Below, piece by piece: positions 17,583 through 25,917 of a stretch of 64,000 bases of DNA; position 1 is the first letter of the stretch, and each line of letters begins with the position of its first letter. The notes below the pieces were generated by a model. It was given only the letters and a program-made list of their open reading frames with translations, had not been told where the DNA came from and did no database searches. Origin of the DNA: Paraburkholderia sp. DHOC27. Its GTDB lineage: Bacteria > Pseudomonadota > Gammaproteobacteria > Burkholderiales > Burkholderiaceae. A program made the position numbers and the translations under genes. The stretch lies in contig NZ_QVQV01000002.1 in assembly GCF_003429005.1 (NCBI RefSeq), positions 717,700 through 781,699 on the forward strand, in the 5' to 3' direction.

Positions 17583-19148
17583 TCAAGTGCAGCGACCATA
17601 CGTATCGTCGAACCGCACGATGTCGTCTTCGCCGAGATACGATCCCGATTGAACCTCGATGATTTCGAGCGGCACCTTGCCCGGGTTCTCCAGCCTGTGC
17701 CGCACACCCAGTGGAATGAACGTCGACTCGTTTTCGCTCAGCAGGAAATGCTCGTCGCCGCGTGTGACCATCGCGGTGCCGCGCACCACGATCCAATGTT
17801 CCGCGCGGTGGTGATGCAGTTGCAGCGACAGCCGCGAACCCGGATCGACCACGATGCGCTTCACCTGAAACCGTTCGCCGTGGTCGATGGAGTCGTAAAA
17901 ACCCCAGGGCCGGCGCACCTTGCGATGTTCGTCCGCCTCGGGCGAGTGCTGCGCCTTGATGCGCGCGACCAGCCCCTTGACGTCCTGCACCCGCGAGCGA
18001 TCCGCCACCAGCACCGCATCCGCGGTTTCCACCACGACCACGTTGCTGGTTCCCACACAGGCCACCAGCCGGCCTTCCGAATGCGCGTACGAAGAACTTG
18101 CGCCTTCGAACAACACCCGGCCGCGTCCGACGTTGCCGGCCGCGTCCTTGTCGAGCGCGCCCCATACGGCATCCCACGAACCCAGATCGGACCACCCTGC
18201 CACCAGCGGCACGACGACGCCTTCGAACGGCTCGCCCACCGGACCTGCCACGCCCAGACGTTCCATCACGGCGTAGTCGATCGAATCCGCCGGTGCCTTG
18301 ACGAAGGCTTCGGTCTGCGGCCGGAAGAACGGCCCGTCCATGCGGCCGCTTTCGATACCGGCGAGACACGCCTCGGCCATCGCCGGTTGCAGGCGTTTGA
18401 CGAGTTCGAGCCACACCGACGCCCGCACCACGAAGATGCCGCTGTTCCACCAGTACGCGCCCGATGCCACGTATTGCGTCGCCAGTTCGAGCGCGGGCTT
18501 TTCGACGAAGCGCTCGATGCGGTATGCGCCACCATCCATTGCGTCGCCGAGGCGGATATAGCCAAAGCCCGTGTCGGGCCGCGTCGGCGGCACGCCTAGC
18601 GTGGCAATGGCGCCGCGTCCGGCGTGTTCGGCAGCCTGCGCAATGGCCTGCTGAAACGCCGCGATGTCGAGGATGGCGTGATCCGCGGGCATCGCCACGA
18701 GAATCACGTCTTCGCCATCGCGCATGGCGAGTGCGGCAGCCAGCGTCAGCGCCGGCGCCGTATCGCGCCGCGCCGGTTCGACCACGAGCTGCGCGGCGAC
18801 CCCACTGCTGCGCAACTGCTCGGCCGTCACGAAACGATGTTCTTCGCCGCACACGATGAGCGGCGCCTTGCGTACTGCCCACGGCGCGGGAAAGCCGTCC
18901 ATCCGGCGCACGGTGTCCTGCAACAGCGAGCACGTGCCGATCACGTCGATCAGCTGCTTCGGATAATGCTCACGCGACAGCGGCCACAGACGTGTGCCCG
19001 AGCCGCCCGCCAGAATCACGGGTGCAATGTCCATGCAAGCCGTCGCCGACCCTGCGTCGGCGACCGCCTGCGCGACGGGCAGCGAATTGCCGGCATCCCC
19101 GCCGGCACTGCCATCGTCAGTTACCCCTTCCCGCAACGCCTTTTCCAT
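17583..19148 (-). CDS. manC: Bifunctional mannose-1-phosphate guanylyltransferase / mannose-6-phosphate isomerase
   Basis: 521 residues: an N-terminal nucleotidyltransferase domain ('VILAGGSGTRLWPLSREHYP' with the PKQ that follows, 'EPARRDTAPALTLAA', 'FVEKP') and a C-terminal cupin phosphomannose-isomerase domain ('RPWGFYDSIDHGERFQVKRI', 'LSLQLHHHRAEHWIVVRGTA'). This is the type II ManC/AlgA architecture. An extra about 40 residues precede the VILAGG motif; ATG 19148 is kept because AGGAG is well spaced upstream. It makes the GDP-mannose consumed by Gmd. First biosynthetic gene of the operon, 111 bp downstream of the AraC-type regulator; no phosphomannomutase gene is seen in the window. Confidence 0.95.
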   Translation of the reverse strand: MEKALREGVTDDGSAGGDAGNSLPVAQAVADAGSATACMDIAPVILAGGSGTRLWPLSREHYPKQLIDVIGTCSLLQDTVRRMDGFPAPWAVRKAPLIVCGEEHRFVTAEQLRSSGVAAQLVVEPARRDTAPALTLAAALAMRDGEDVILVAMPADHAILDIAAFQQAIAQAAEHAGRGAIATLGVPPTRPDTGFGYIRLGDAMDGGAYRIERFVEKPALELATQYVASGAYWWNSGIFVVRASVWLELVKRLQPAMAEACLAGIESGRMDGPFFRPQTEAFVKAPADSIDYAVMERLGVAGPVGEPFEGVVVPLVAGWSDLGSWDAVWGALDKDAAGNVGRGRVLFEGASSSYAHSEGRLVACVGTSNVVVVETADAVLVADRSRVQDVKGLVARIKAQHSPEADEHRKVRRPWGFYDSIDHGERFQVKRIVVDPGSRLSLQLHHHRAEHWIVVRGTAMVTRGDEHFLLSENESTFIPLGVRHRLENPGKVPLEIIEVQSGSYLGEDDIVRFDDTYGRCT

Positions 19149-19259
19149 TATTAGTACTCCTACTACTAACCAGGACGTTCTTATTCCACTAGCGTCGATA
19201 CGCGATTCGCTCGCGCGGGCGCAGCCAGGCCCCTGATGTCCCTGGCTCCCCTGACCGGC

Positions 19260-20261
19260 TCAACCCTGCGAGGCAGAACGGCTACGCGCCCGATACTCGG
19301 TTGGCGACAGCGCCATGCGCTTGCGAAAGATCTTGGCCAGCCGATCGCCGTTGCCGGTGCCGCTGCGCCGCGCGATCTTGTCGACCGGCAGTTCCGTCTC
19401 GGTCAGGAAGTTGCACGCAATGCGCAAACGAACCTGCAACAGGTAATCTGAAGGCGTGACGTGCATTTCGTGTTTGAAGCGGCGCAGGAAATTGCGCTCG
19501 CTCATGGCCGCCACGTGAGCGGCGTCCGCCACCGACACGGGCCGGTCACAGTTGGCCTCCATCCAGCGGGCCGCGGCGCGGATCTTTTCGCCCACGCTCA
19601 TCGTGCCGCCCTCGGCGAGGCGCGGCATCAGCGCGGCGCCCATGCCCGGCATCACGCGATCGGCAACGTTGCGCGCCACGTCGAGACCGAGGTCCCGCTT
19701 GATGAACATCAGCGCGCTCTTGCCCGAGTCGTGATGTTCACGGGTCTCGTTCAGGGCCTGCTCGCCGCCACCGATATGCGTCAGGTAGGGATGAGCGTGG
19801 CGGATATCGTCGACGTCGACCAGTCCCGCGGCCGCCAGAATCTGGCGCCCCTCGGCGATCGGTTCGATGGTGCGGGTGCGCGAGCGCACGGTGCGCAGCC
19901 AGCCGAGCAGGCGTTCGTCGCGCGCTGCCGTCATGGCGCCGTAGCCGCCTGCCACGAACAGGATGTCGAAGCCGTTGTTGTAACGGGCGTCGACGCCATC
20001 CGTCCACATGCGGGCCGACGACGAGCTGGCAATGCTGCCGCCTTCCATCGACAGGAACTGCACTTCGTAAGGGGGATCATCGCCGCTGTGTGGCGCGGCA
20101 ATCTCGTTGGCGGTATGGAACATCTCGGCTACGATCCCCGCGCCCAGCAGGCCAAAACGATCGAATAGCAGAATGCCTATGCGGCGAGCCGCACATCGAA
20201 CGTTGACGTTAGGCGTGTGTAGCCAGGTAATCCTCGCAGTATCAACTGACAAATGCGGCAT
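19260..20261 (-). CDS. GlxA-type AraC-family transcriptional regulator
   Basis: 333 residues. The N-terminal part (about 28-190) is a DJ-1/PfpI-like amidotransferase-fold domain ('RIGILLFDRFGLLGAGIVAE', 'FDILFVAGGYGAMTAARD'). The C-terminal 100 residues are an AraC HTH_18 domain: 'VSVADAAHVAAMSERNFLRR', 'FKHEMHVTPSDYLLQVRL' and 'KIARRSGTGNGDRLAKIFRK'. GGGAGAG precedes the ATG. It stands upstream of manC in the same direction, with a 7-bp inverted repeat (AGCCAGG / CCTGGCT, 19223-19247) in the gap, and is the obvious candidate regulator of the EPS operon. The ligand is unknown. Confidence 0.85.
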   Translation of the reverse strand: MPHLSVDTARITWLHTPNVNVRCAARRIGILLFDRFGLLGAGIVAEMFHTANEIAAPHSGDDPPYEVQFLSMEGGSIASSSSARMWTDGVDARYNNGFDILFVAGGYGAMTAARDERLLGWLRTVRSRTRTIEPIAEGRQILAAAGLVDVDDIRHAHPYLTHIGGGEQALNETREHHDSGKSALMFIKRDLGLDVARNVADRVMPGMGAALMPRLAEGGTMSVGEKIRAAARWMEANCDRPVSVADAAHVAAMSERNFLRRFKHEMHVTPSDYLLQVRLRIACNFLTETELPVDKIARRSGTGNGDRLAKIFRKRMALSPTEYRARSRSASQG

Positions 20262-20950
20262 GATCTCTCCCCTACCATGTCATGCATTGTTGGCCATTTC
20301 GTCTGATTTTCTGAATTTTTTAATCTCATTGCGGTGCATCATAGCTATGTGCTAACCGCTGAAACCGATAGTGACGGAAATACGCGCTGTGTTGGCGGAT
20401 TGCGTCGCTATATGCAAATTCGCAAATCAGAAATTGGGTACGACTGTTACAGGCACCGGACTAAATTACCGCTCGGCCGATTAATGTCATTTAGCCGACG
20501 ATTTAAAGACGGCATTAAAACGTCGGACAAATCGACAAATCGATCGAGCGGATGCAGGCAGGTACGACAGGCGAAATCGCCGCGCAATGGGCGATGTTGC
20601 ACTGCATGAGAGGGATATCCCTGGTGGGCATCCTCGTACGACGGCCTGTTGTGATAATGATGATGCGTCGCAACAACGCACACTTCGTTCCAGGGACCGT
20701 GTGGTATGGGATTGCGGCAATTACCCTCCCACAGAACACGCCTGGAACCTCAAAAACGTTTCAAAGGTGAACTCCAAAAGTGAATTCCGGCGAATCTATT
20801 GCGAAAACGATCCATCAAAATAGGCGGGTTAATTTTTACCGATCTCCGGGATACCTTGTCCTCAACCGCGACGAAGATTTCTGGCCGGATTACCGCGCCT
20901 TACACCCCCTCCGGAATTGATTCAACCTTGAAACAATGGTCCGATTGGCT

Positions 20951-20979
20951 TTGCGTCGATTTCGGCTTCATCATATTTT
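20951..20979 (+). promoter_or_regulatory. Candidate sigma-70 promoter for the glycosidase gene
   Basis: TTGCGT (20951-20956), 17-bp spacer, TATTTT (20974-20979), in the divergent gap. Transcription from about 20987 would give a leader of about 400 nt that includes the hairpin cluster. Both hexamers deviate from consensus, so this is tentative. Confidence 0.3.
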
Positions 20980-21029
20980 AACTGGCGAGGTAAATACAAC
21001 TGGCGTTATAGCCCTATTAGACTGGTTTT

Positions 21030-21109
21030 GTGGGCTAACCCACCAAGCCCGCCGGAAAGCCGATGCGGCGGACTTCATGAGCCTCCGTTAAGGCGGTATA
21101 AATCGGGCT
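21030..21109 (+). promoter_or_regulatory. Hairpin-rich leader, possible structured cis-regulatory RNA
   Basis: Read on the plus strand this has GTGGG-CTAA-CCCAC (21030-21043), then an outer stem AGCCCG (21046-21051) with CGGGCT (21104-21109) enclosing GCCG-ATG-CGGC (21059-21069) and GCCT-CCGTTA-AGGC (21081-21094). That layout is a small three-way junction about 290 nt upstream of the glycosidase ATG. It does not match the riboswitch consensuses I know. GGCGGTA (21092-21098) resembles the ops/JUMPstart core GGCGGTAG. Confidence 0.35.
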
Positions 21110-21395
21110 CGCAGGCAATCCGTTAGAAGATTGCAGGCTTGCATCAATTGCCAATGGTGCCAATTAAAGCTTGCAGGCGCCGGCACATTGAAACCGCCGA
21201 AAACATGCATATCGCGCCTGATATTTGGCGTGGACGGACAGGCGGCAGCCGATATGCTGATCCTCAACGTCACGCCTGGCGGGCGGAATAACACTACGCT
21301 GCGGCTCTGCCCGTGGCGCCCGAACGATTGGTTCGGCGCCCGGCACAGCGCGGGGAACGAGCGAGGCGCGCGGGGTCGCGCACAGGACCGGTTCG

Positions 21396-23498
21396 ATGAA
21401 GAGAGACTTCGCGGCCAGCACACAGGACGCAGCCGGGGCGCGCCGCGCGGCGCAGCCCGGCGCGTGGCGCACGCATGTGACGCCGGTAACGCGGGTGGCC
21501 CGCGACGCGGCACTCCGTTTGATGGTTGCGCTCGCAATCACCGCTTGTGGTCCGCGTGACGAGACCGCGCGGGCGGCCACGGATGCCGCGAACGCTGCTC
21601 CGGCTGCGTCGGCTGCGGCCATCTCGCCGGAAGCAGCCTCGGCCACCGCGGCCACCGCGGCCACCTCTGCCGCTGACACGCGCAACCACGGCACGCTAAC
21701 CTGCGGCGCGCCCGGCGCGCCCAGCAACGCGCCAACGGAAGGCGCCCCGCTCGAAGCGGACACACCGGGCAGCGACGGCACCCGCATGTTCGCGCTCGAC
21801 CATCCCCTTACGCTCGCCTTCACCACGCGCACGCAAAACGCGGACACGCTCACGTGGCAGATCGTCGACGCATGGGACAAGGTGCAAGCGTCCGGGCGCT
21901 TCAAGGTCACAGCCGGTTCGCACACCGTCGCCCTCAAATGCACGTCGACCCTCGCGGGATACTTCGCGGTCAATGCGACCCTCGCTTCCGCGGGCACGAC
22001 CCTGCCCGCACGCGGCACGCGGCCCGCCGGCATGGCGAGCTTCGGCGTGCTGCCGGATGTGTCCGCGGTGCTGACCCCGCCCACCTATGCACGCGAAGAT
22101 CTGCACCGCTTTGGCGGCCAGGGCGCGGCGTACCTTGCCCCCGGCCAGCATTGCTGCGACGGCGACGGCTACCGGCCGCTCTATCCGGATCTCGGCCTGC
22201 GCTGGGTCAACGACAACCGCAACTGGTACATGATGGAGCCCAAGGGCCCCAATACTTTCGACGCCAGCACGCACCCACTCGCGTCGTTTTTCCAGCCCGG
22301 CGACCTGATGCGTCTGATCCAGCTCGACGGTATTCCCGCCTGGGCGAGTCCGACGCATACAGAGACGCACAGCTATTTGCCGGTCTCGTTGCCCGCCTAC
22401 CAGAGCTTCCTGAACCGGGTCGGCCAGGAGTCGAATCACGTCCGCACCGAGCGCTTTCCGAAACAGTCACACAACTACTATCAGGTGACCTGGGAGCCGG
22501 ATTACGACAGCGGCCTGCCGTGGCGCGATACGGACGCCAACCTGGTCGCGCTGTATCGCGCCACCTGGCAGGCCATTCACGCCACCGACCCGGACGCCAT
22601 CATCATGGGCACCACCAACGCGTCGGTGGCCACCAACACGGAGTGGCTGCAACGGCTGACGCCGCTCGGCATTGCCAAATATCTCGACGGCGTGTCGATT
22701 CACGGCTACTACGATATCGGCACCTCGCCGTCCCATCCCCCCGAGCGCCTGGACGGCGACAGCGACGCCAGCAAGGCGGCGCAGTCGCTGCCCGCCACCA
22801 TGCGCGCGCTGCGCCGCCAGATCGCCAGCACGCTGCATCCCGGCGCGCGCCTCTTCGTGACGGAAACCGGCATCAGCTACGATATCGGCACGCAGTACGG
22901 CGCCCATTACCCCACGCCGAACGTGTTGTATGCGCAAGGCGCAGTCGTCGCGCGCACGCACCTGATCCTGCTCGGCGAGGGCGCGGACGTCACCTACCTG
23001 TTTTATATGAACGACTTTCCCGGCCAGATCGGCTACGGGCTGTTCTTCGAACTGAGCAATCCGCAAGGCGCCTTCGGCCCGTCGTCTATCAGTCCCAAAC
23101 CCGCGGCCATGGCGACCGCCGCGATGACCCGCATCATCGACGGCACCAACACGCTTGGCCCCGTCAACGGCGTGCCCGCCGGCGTCTATGCGTACGCGTT
23201 TCAGCAGTTGAATAACGGCGCCGTGATTACCGCGCTCTGGACCCACGACAACGCGGTCTGGAACGCGAGCAAGGGTTTCAGTTCGACCTACCAGGTGCCC
23301 TACGCCCTGCGCGTCGACGCGAAAGGCACTGCCGGCCAGGTGACGGTGCTCGACATGATGGGCAACGCTTCCACGCAGACGTATCAGGACGGTGTCGTCA
23401 CGCTCGCGCTGAGTGAAGCACCTGTTTATGTGATCTCCACCAACGCCGCCGTGGCGAAAGCGAACGTCACCACACCTGCGGGTTATGTCGCGCAGTAG
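21396..23498 (+). CDS. Exported lipoprotein, putative clan GH-A glycoside hydrolase
   Basis: 700 residues. A hydrophobic segment ends in lipobox 'VALAITAC' with Cys51, so it is probably a lipoprotein with a long N-region. Residues 52-125 are an Ala/Thr/Pro-rich linker. About 130-220 looks like a small beta domain. From about 235 a TIM-barrel-like hydrolase follows: 'GLRWVNDNRNWYMMEPKG', 'YYQVTWEPDYDSGLPW' (candidate acid/base Glu367), 'DGVSIHGYYDIG' and 'ARLFVTETGISYDIG' (candidate nucleophile Glu490), then a C-terminal beta domain. This is the arrangement of GH39/GH5-like enzymes. AGGA precedes the ATG. Position suggests a periplasmic or surface enzyme acting on the locus's own EPS, as PslG does for Psl. 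The exact family is uncertain. Confidence 0.7.
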   Translation: MKRDFAASTQDAAGARRAAQPGAWRTHVTPVTRVARDAALRLMVALAITACGPRDETARAATDAANAAPAASAAAISPEAASATAATAATSAADTRNHGTLTCGAPGAPSNAPTEGAPLEADTPGSDGTRMFALDHPLTLAFTTRTQNADTLTWQIVDAWDKVQASGRFKVTAGSHTVALKCTSTLAGYFAVNATLASAGTTLPARGTRPAGMASFGVLPDVSAVLTPPTYAREDLHRFGGQGAAYLAPGQHCCDGDGYRPLYPDLGLRWVNDNRNWYMMEPKGPNTFDASTHPLASFFQPGDLMRLIQLDGIPAWASPTHTETHSYLPVSLPAYQSFLNRVGQESNHVRTERFPKQSHNYYQVTWEPDYDSGLPWRDTDANLVALYRATWQAIHATDPDAIIMGTTNASVATNTEWLQRLTPLGIAKYLDGVSIHGYYDIGTSPSHPPERLDGDSDASKAAQSLPATMRALRRQIASTLHPGARLFVTETGISYDIGTQYGAHYPTPNVLYAQGAVVARTHLILLGEGADVTYLFYMNDFPGQIGYGLFFELSNPQGAFGPSSISPKPAAMATAAMTRIIDGTNTLGPVNGVPAGVYAYAFQQLNNGAVITALWTHDNAVWNASKGFSSTYQVPYALRVDAKGTAGQVTVLDMMGNASTQTYQDGVVTLALSEAPVYVISTNAAVAKANVTTPAGYVAQ

Positions 23499-23640
23499 CG
23501 TTTGGCCTGATGTGCAGAGAGTTCGGCGCATTTGGCAGGGATGCGAAATGTGGCGCGGCGGCGCGAGACGTTAGACTCAATCCGTCTGTGTATCGACCGG
23601 ACCGTGCGTGCCGAACGTGAAGAACCTGAAAAACGAGACC

Positions 23641-24093
23641 ATGCTTGCCCGACCAGAATTTCTCGACGTCGTCCGCCTCACGCCGCTCATTTCGATCGAC
23701 CTGATCGTGGTGGATAGCGACGGCCGTGTGCTGCTGGGCCGCCGCGTCAACCGTCCGGCGCTCGGTAGCTGGTTCGTGCCCGGTGGCCGCATCCGCAAGG
23801 ACGAAACGCTGAACGGCGCCTTTAGCCGGATTGTCAGCGAAGAGCTCGGGCTCGATAACATGACGCAGCACAGCGCGTGTTTTCGCGGTGTGTTCGAACA
23901 TCACTACGACGACAATTTCGCGGGCGCGGCGGATATCTCCACGCACTACGTGGTGCTCGGCTACATGCTCGTGCTGCGTGACACGTCGCGAGTCGGCCGC
24001 TTCGAGCAGCATAGCGACTACATCTGGATGGCACCGGCCGAACTGCTCGCCTGCCCGGACGTGCACGAAAACACCAAGGCGTATTTCCGCTAG
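23641..24093 (+). CDS. gmm: GDP-mannose mannosyl hydrolase (WcaH/Gmm/NudD)
   Basis: 150 residues. 'VVRLTPLISIDLIVVDSDGR', 'LLGRRVNRPALGSWFVPGGR', 'FEHHYDDNFAGAADISTHYV' and 'WMAPAELLACPDVHENTKAY' match E. coli WcaH along the whole length. The modified Nudix box is 'GGRIRKDETLNGAFSRIVSE' plus ELGL, lacking one canonical Glu as in the GDPMH family. It hydrolyses GDP-mannose or GDP-glucose to GDP and sugar, possibly tuning the pool for EPS synthesis. ATG 23641 aligns with the WcaH N-terminus; GTG 23608 and 23617 are also in frame. Confidence 0.9.
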   Translation: MLARPEFLDVVRLTPLISIDLIVVDSDGRVLLGRRVNRPALGSWFVPGGRIRKDETLNGAFSRIVSEELGLDNMTQHSACFRGVFEHHYDDNFAGAADISTHYVVLGYMLVLRDTSRVGRFEQHSDYIWMAPAELLACPDVHENTKAYFR

Positions 24094-24310
24094 ACGGCGG
24101 GTCGTGTCTGCTGGCACTTCGCGTTTTGCGCTTTCTTTCCAGCGTTTTTTCTCTCAAGCTTCCTCACGCCTTTCAGCGTAAGGGTTTCGTCATAGCTCAG
24201 TCCGCGCGCTCCTTAAAGAAAGTTTCATCAAACAGTCGCGCTGTTTCAGACATCCGGCCGTGGTCTCGCTCCATACTTGGCCCATCGTGTCAGGTATGAG
24301 GAGTCGCAGC

Positions 24311-24679
24311 ATGACGATGACCATCGAAATGATCAACGAGTACGGCACCCACGCGGTCGACGTCACCATCGACGAACGCCATGTGGTGTTGGGCGCCGAA
24401 GAAGTGGATGCCGTGATCGAGCGTCTCGCGCTGATTCGCGCGTCCATGCGTCCGGAGATTGCCAAAGAGCCCTCGCGCACGCATCAGTATGTGATCGAGA
24501 TGGATCCCTGCTGGCACACCGAAAAGCATCCGCTCTATGAAGGCGCCGTGCTGTTCATGCGTCATTCGGGTCTGGGCTGGGCCGGCTTTGCGTTGCCTAC
24601 GCCAAGTCTTGCCAAGCTGCACGAGGCGTTGGGCAAGCATCTCGCTCAACTCGAAGAGAGTCACGCGTTGATGAACTAG
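24311..24679 (+). CDS. Conserved-looking small protein of unknown function
   Basis: 122 residues with a strong ribosome site (GAGGAG) before ATG 24311. It is mixed alpha/beta, acidic, without signal peptide or TM segment. The N-terminal half suggests two beta strands and a helix ('AVDVTIDERHVVLGAEEVDA'). The C-terminal half contains 'VIEMDPCWHTEKHPLYEGAV', with Cys and two His close together, and 'LGWAGFALPTPSLAKLHEAL'. I do not recognise the family. It is monocistronic and followed by a good terminator (24820-24846). Confidence 0.7.
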   Translation: MTMTIEMINEYGTHAVDVTIDERHVVLGAEEVDAVIERLALIRASMRPEIAKEPSRTHQYVIEMDPCWHTEKHPLYEGAVLFMRHSGLGWAGFALPTPSLAKLHEALGKHLAQLEESHALMN

Positions 24680-24819
24680 ACGCGGCTCCACCACGAGCGG
24701 CCGCGTTATTGCAAAACCTGCAGGACAGACTTTCAATTCACGCGCGCACTTCAGCACAGTGCCAACCTATACTGCCTCGTCCGCATCACTGCGGACTAGT
24801 TCAAGAAAATCTCCTTAGA

Positions 24820-24846
24820 AGCGCGGCTCTGTCCGCGCTTTTTTTT
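24820..24846 (+). terminator. Rho-independent terminator
   Basis: AGCGCGG-CTCTGT-CCGCGCT hairpin followed by a run of eight T on the plus strand. A second small hairpin (CCGCA-TCAC-TGCGG) lies upstream at 24781-24794. It terminates the small unknown gene and isolates the lysR gene. Confidence 0.9.
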
Positions 24847-24968
24847 GCTCGCAGCGCAGACTTCATGAACATTGCAGCAAGTTAAAAAAGACTTAATCAA
24901 GCTGGCAGTGCCGTTTTACCCGTGACCGCCCATGATGCACGCATTCTCCTCATCCGGGCGTTATAACC

Positions 24969-25892
24969 ATGAACCAGCTACAAGCCATGCGGGTGTTCAC
25001 ACGGGTCGTCGATCTCGCCAGTTTCAATCTGGCGGCGCGGCAACTGGGTATGTCCGCCGCCGCTGTCACGCGCAGCGTCAGCATGCTCGAGGCTCATCTG
25101 AATATGCGCCTGCTCAACCGGACGACGCGCAGTTTGTCGCTGACCGAAGTGGGCCGCGAGTATCTCAACGGTTGCCGGACCATCATCGAGAAACTCGATG
25201 AGATGGAATCGAACCTCGTGCAGACCAGCCGCGATCCGAGCGGAACCTTGCGCATTGCCGCGCCCATGACCTTCGCTACATCTGGCCTCGGCACGCTGCT
25301 CGCGGCTTACCGTGCGATGCATCCGCGTGTCGATTTCGACATCACCACGTTCGATACGCACATCGACATGGTCGAGGGCGGCTTCGACGTCTGCTTCTCC
25401 GACGAGCGGCGTCTTGCCAGCTCGACCCTCGTAAGCCGCACGCTCACCAGCATCGAAGAAGTGACGGTGGCCTCGCCTGCCTATCTGGCGCGCCACGGCA
25501 CGCCGCGCGAGCCCGCCGAGTTGAGCCGCCACGGACTGCTGACGGTCTCTGACGGCACCTCGCGCAGTTGGGAATTCGCCGATGCCAAGGGCGTGTATCG
25601 CGTTGGCACCGGCAGCGCGTTGACCGCGACCAGCAGCGCCATGGTGCGCGTCGCCGCGCTCAATCACATGGGCATCGCATTGCTGCCGCTGCCGTTCGTC
25701 AGCGACGATCTTCAGCAAGGCTCGCTGGTGGCGGTGCTGCAACCCTACGAAGTCAACGGCGGCCCACGGCACGTGTCGATTCTCTATTCCGGCCGCAACT
25801 ACCTTTCGATGAAAGTGCGCAGCTTCATCGACTTCGCGGTGAGCCAGTATCGCGCGCCGGACAAACCCGTCACGCTGCGCGCTGTTGCCTGA
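24969..25892 (+). CDS. LysR-family transcriptional regulator
   Basis: 307 residues, standard LTTR length. The N-terminal winged HTH is 'MNQLQAMRVFTRVVDLASFN', 'LAARQLGMSAAAVTRSVSML' and 'LNRTTRSLSLTEVGREY'. The effector-binding domain begins about residue 90 ('GTLRIAAPMTFATSGLGTLL'). It is of the CrgA/AaeR type with an N-terminal 'MNQLQAM'. It lies 25 bp upstream of the response regulator gene in the same direction, so they may be co-transcribed. The target is unknown. Confidence 0.9.
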   Translation: MNQLQAMRVFTRVVDLASFNLAARQLGMSAAAVTRSVSMLEAHLNMRLLNRTTRSLSLTEVGREYLNGCRTIIEKLDEMESNLVQTSRDPSGTLRIAAPMTFATSGLGTLLAAYRAMHPRVDFDITTFDTHIDMVEGGFDVCFSDERRLASSTLVSRTLTSIEEVTVASPAYLARHGTPREPAELSRHGLLTVSDGTSRSWEFADAKGVYRVGTGSALTATSSAMVRVAALNHMGIALLPLPFVSDDLQQGSLVAVLQPYEVNGGPRHVSILYSGRNYLSMKVRSFIDFAVSQYRAPDKPVTLRAVA

Positions 25893-25917
25893 TTGCACCG
25901 TCTAATCCTCGCGAATC

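Larger units (their letters stand above)
20262..21395. other. 1.1-kb non-coding divergent region between regulator and glycosidase
   Basis: This stretch is AT-richer than its surroundings and has no ORF with a credible ribosome site or family similarity; the short frames inside overlap each other on both strands. It must hold the promoter of the araC-type gene and that of the glycosidase gene. The 3' part (about 21000-21120) contains clustered inverted repeats, listed separately. 'AACTGGCG' is directly repeated near 20980 and 20999. Confidence 0.6.

Noticed and set aside
19147..19165. Similarity of TATTAGTACTCCTAC near manC to TATTAGTACTTCTAC near 37650
   Set aside because: A match of this length with a mismatch is expected by chance in 64 kb, and the contexts (ribosome site versus leader) differ.
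21030..21109. Possible cyclic-di-GMP (GEMM) riboswitch in the glycosidase leader
   Set aside because: The invariant GGCAAACC and the GNRA tetraloop/receptor arrangement are absent; only generic hairpins are seen, so it is reported as an unclassified structure.
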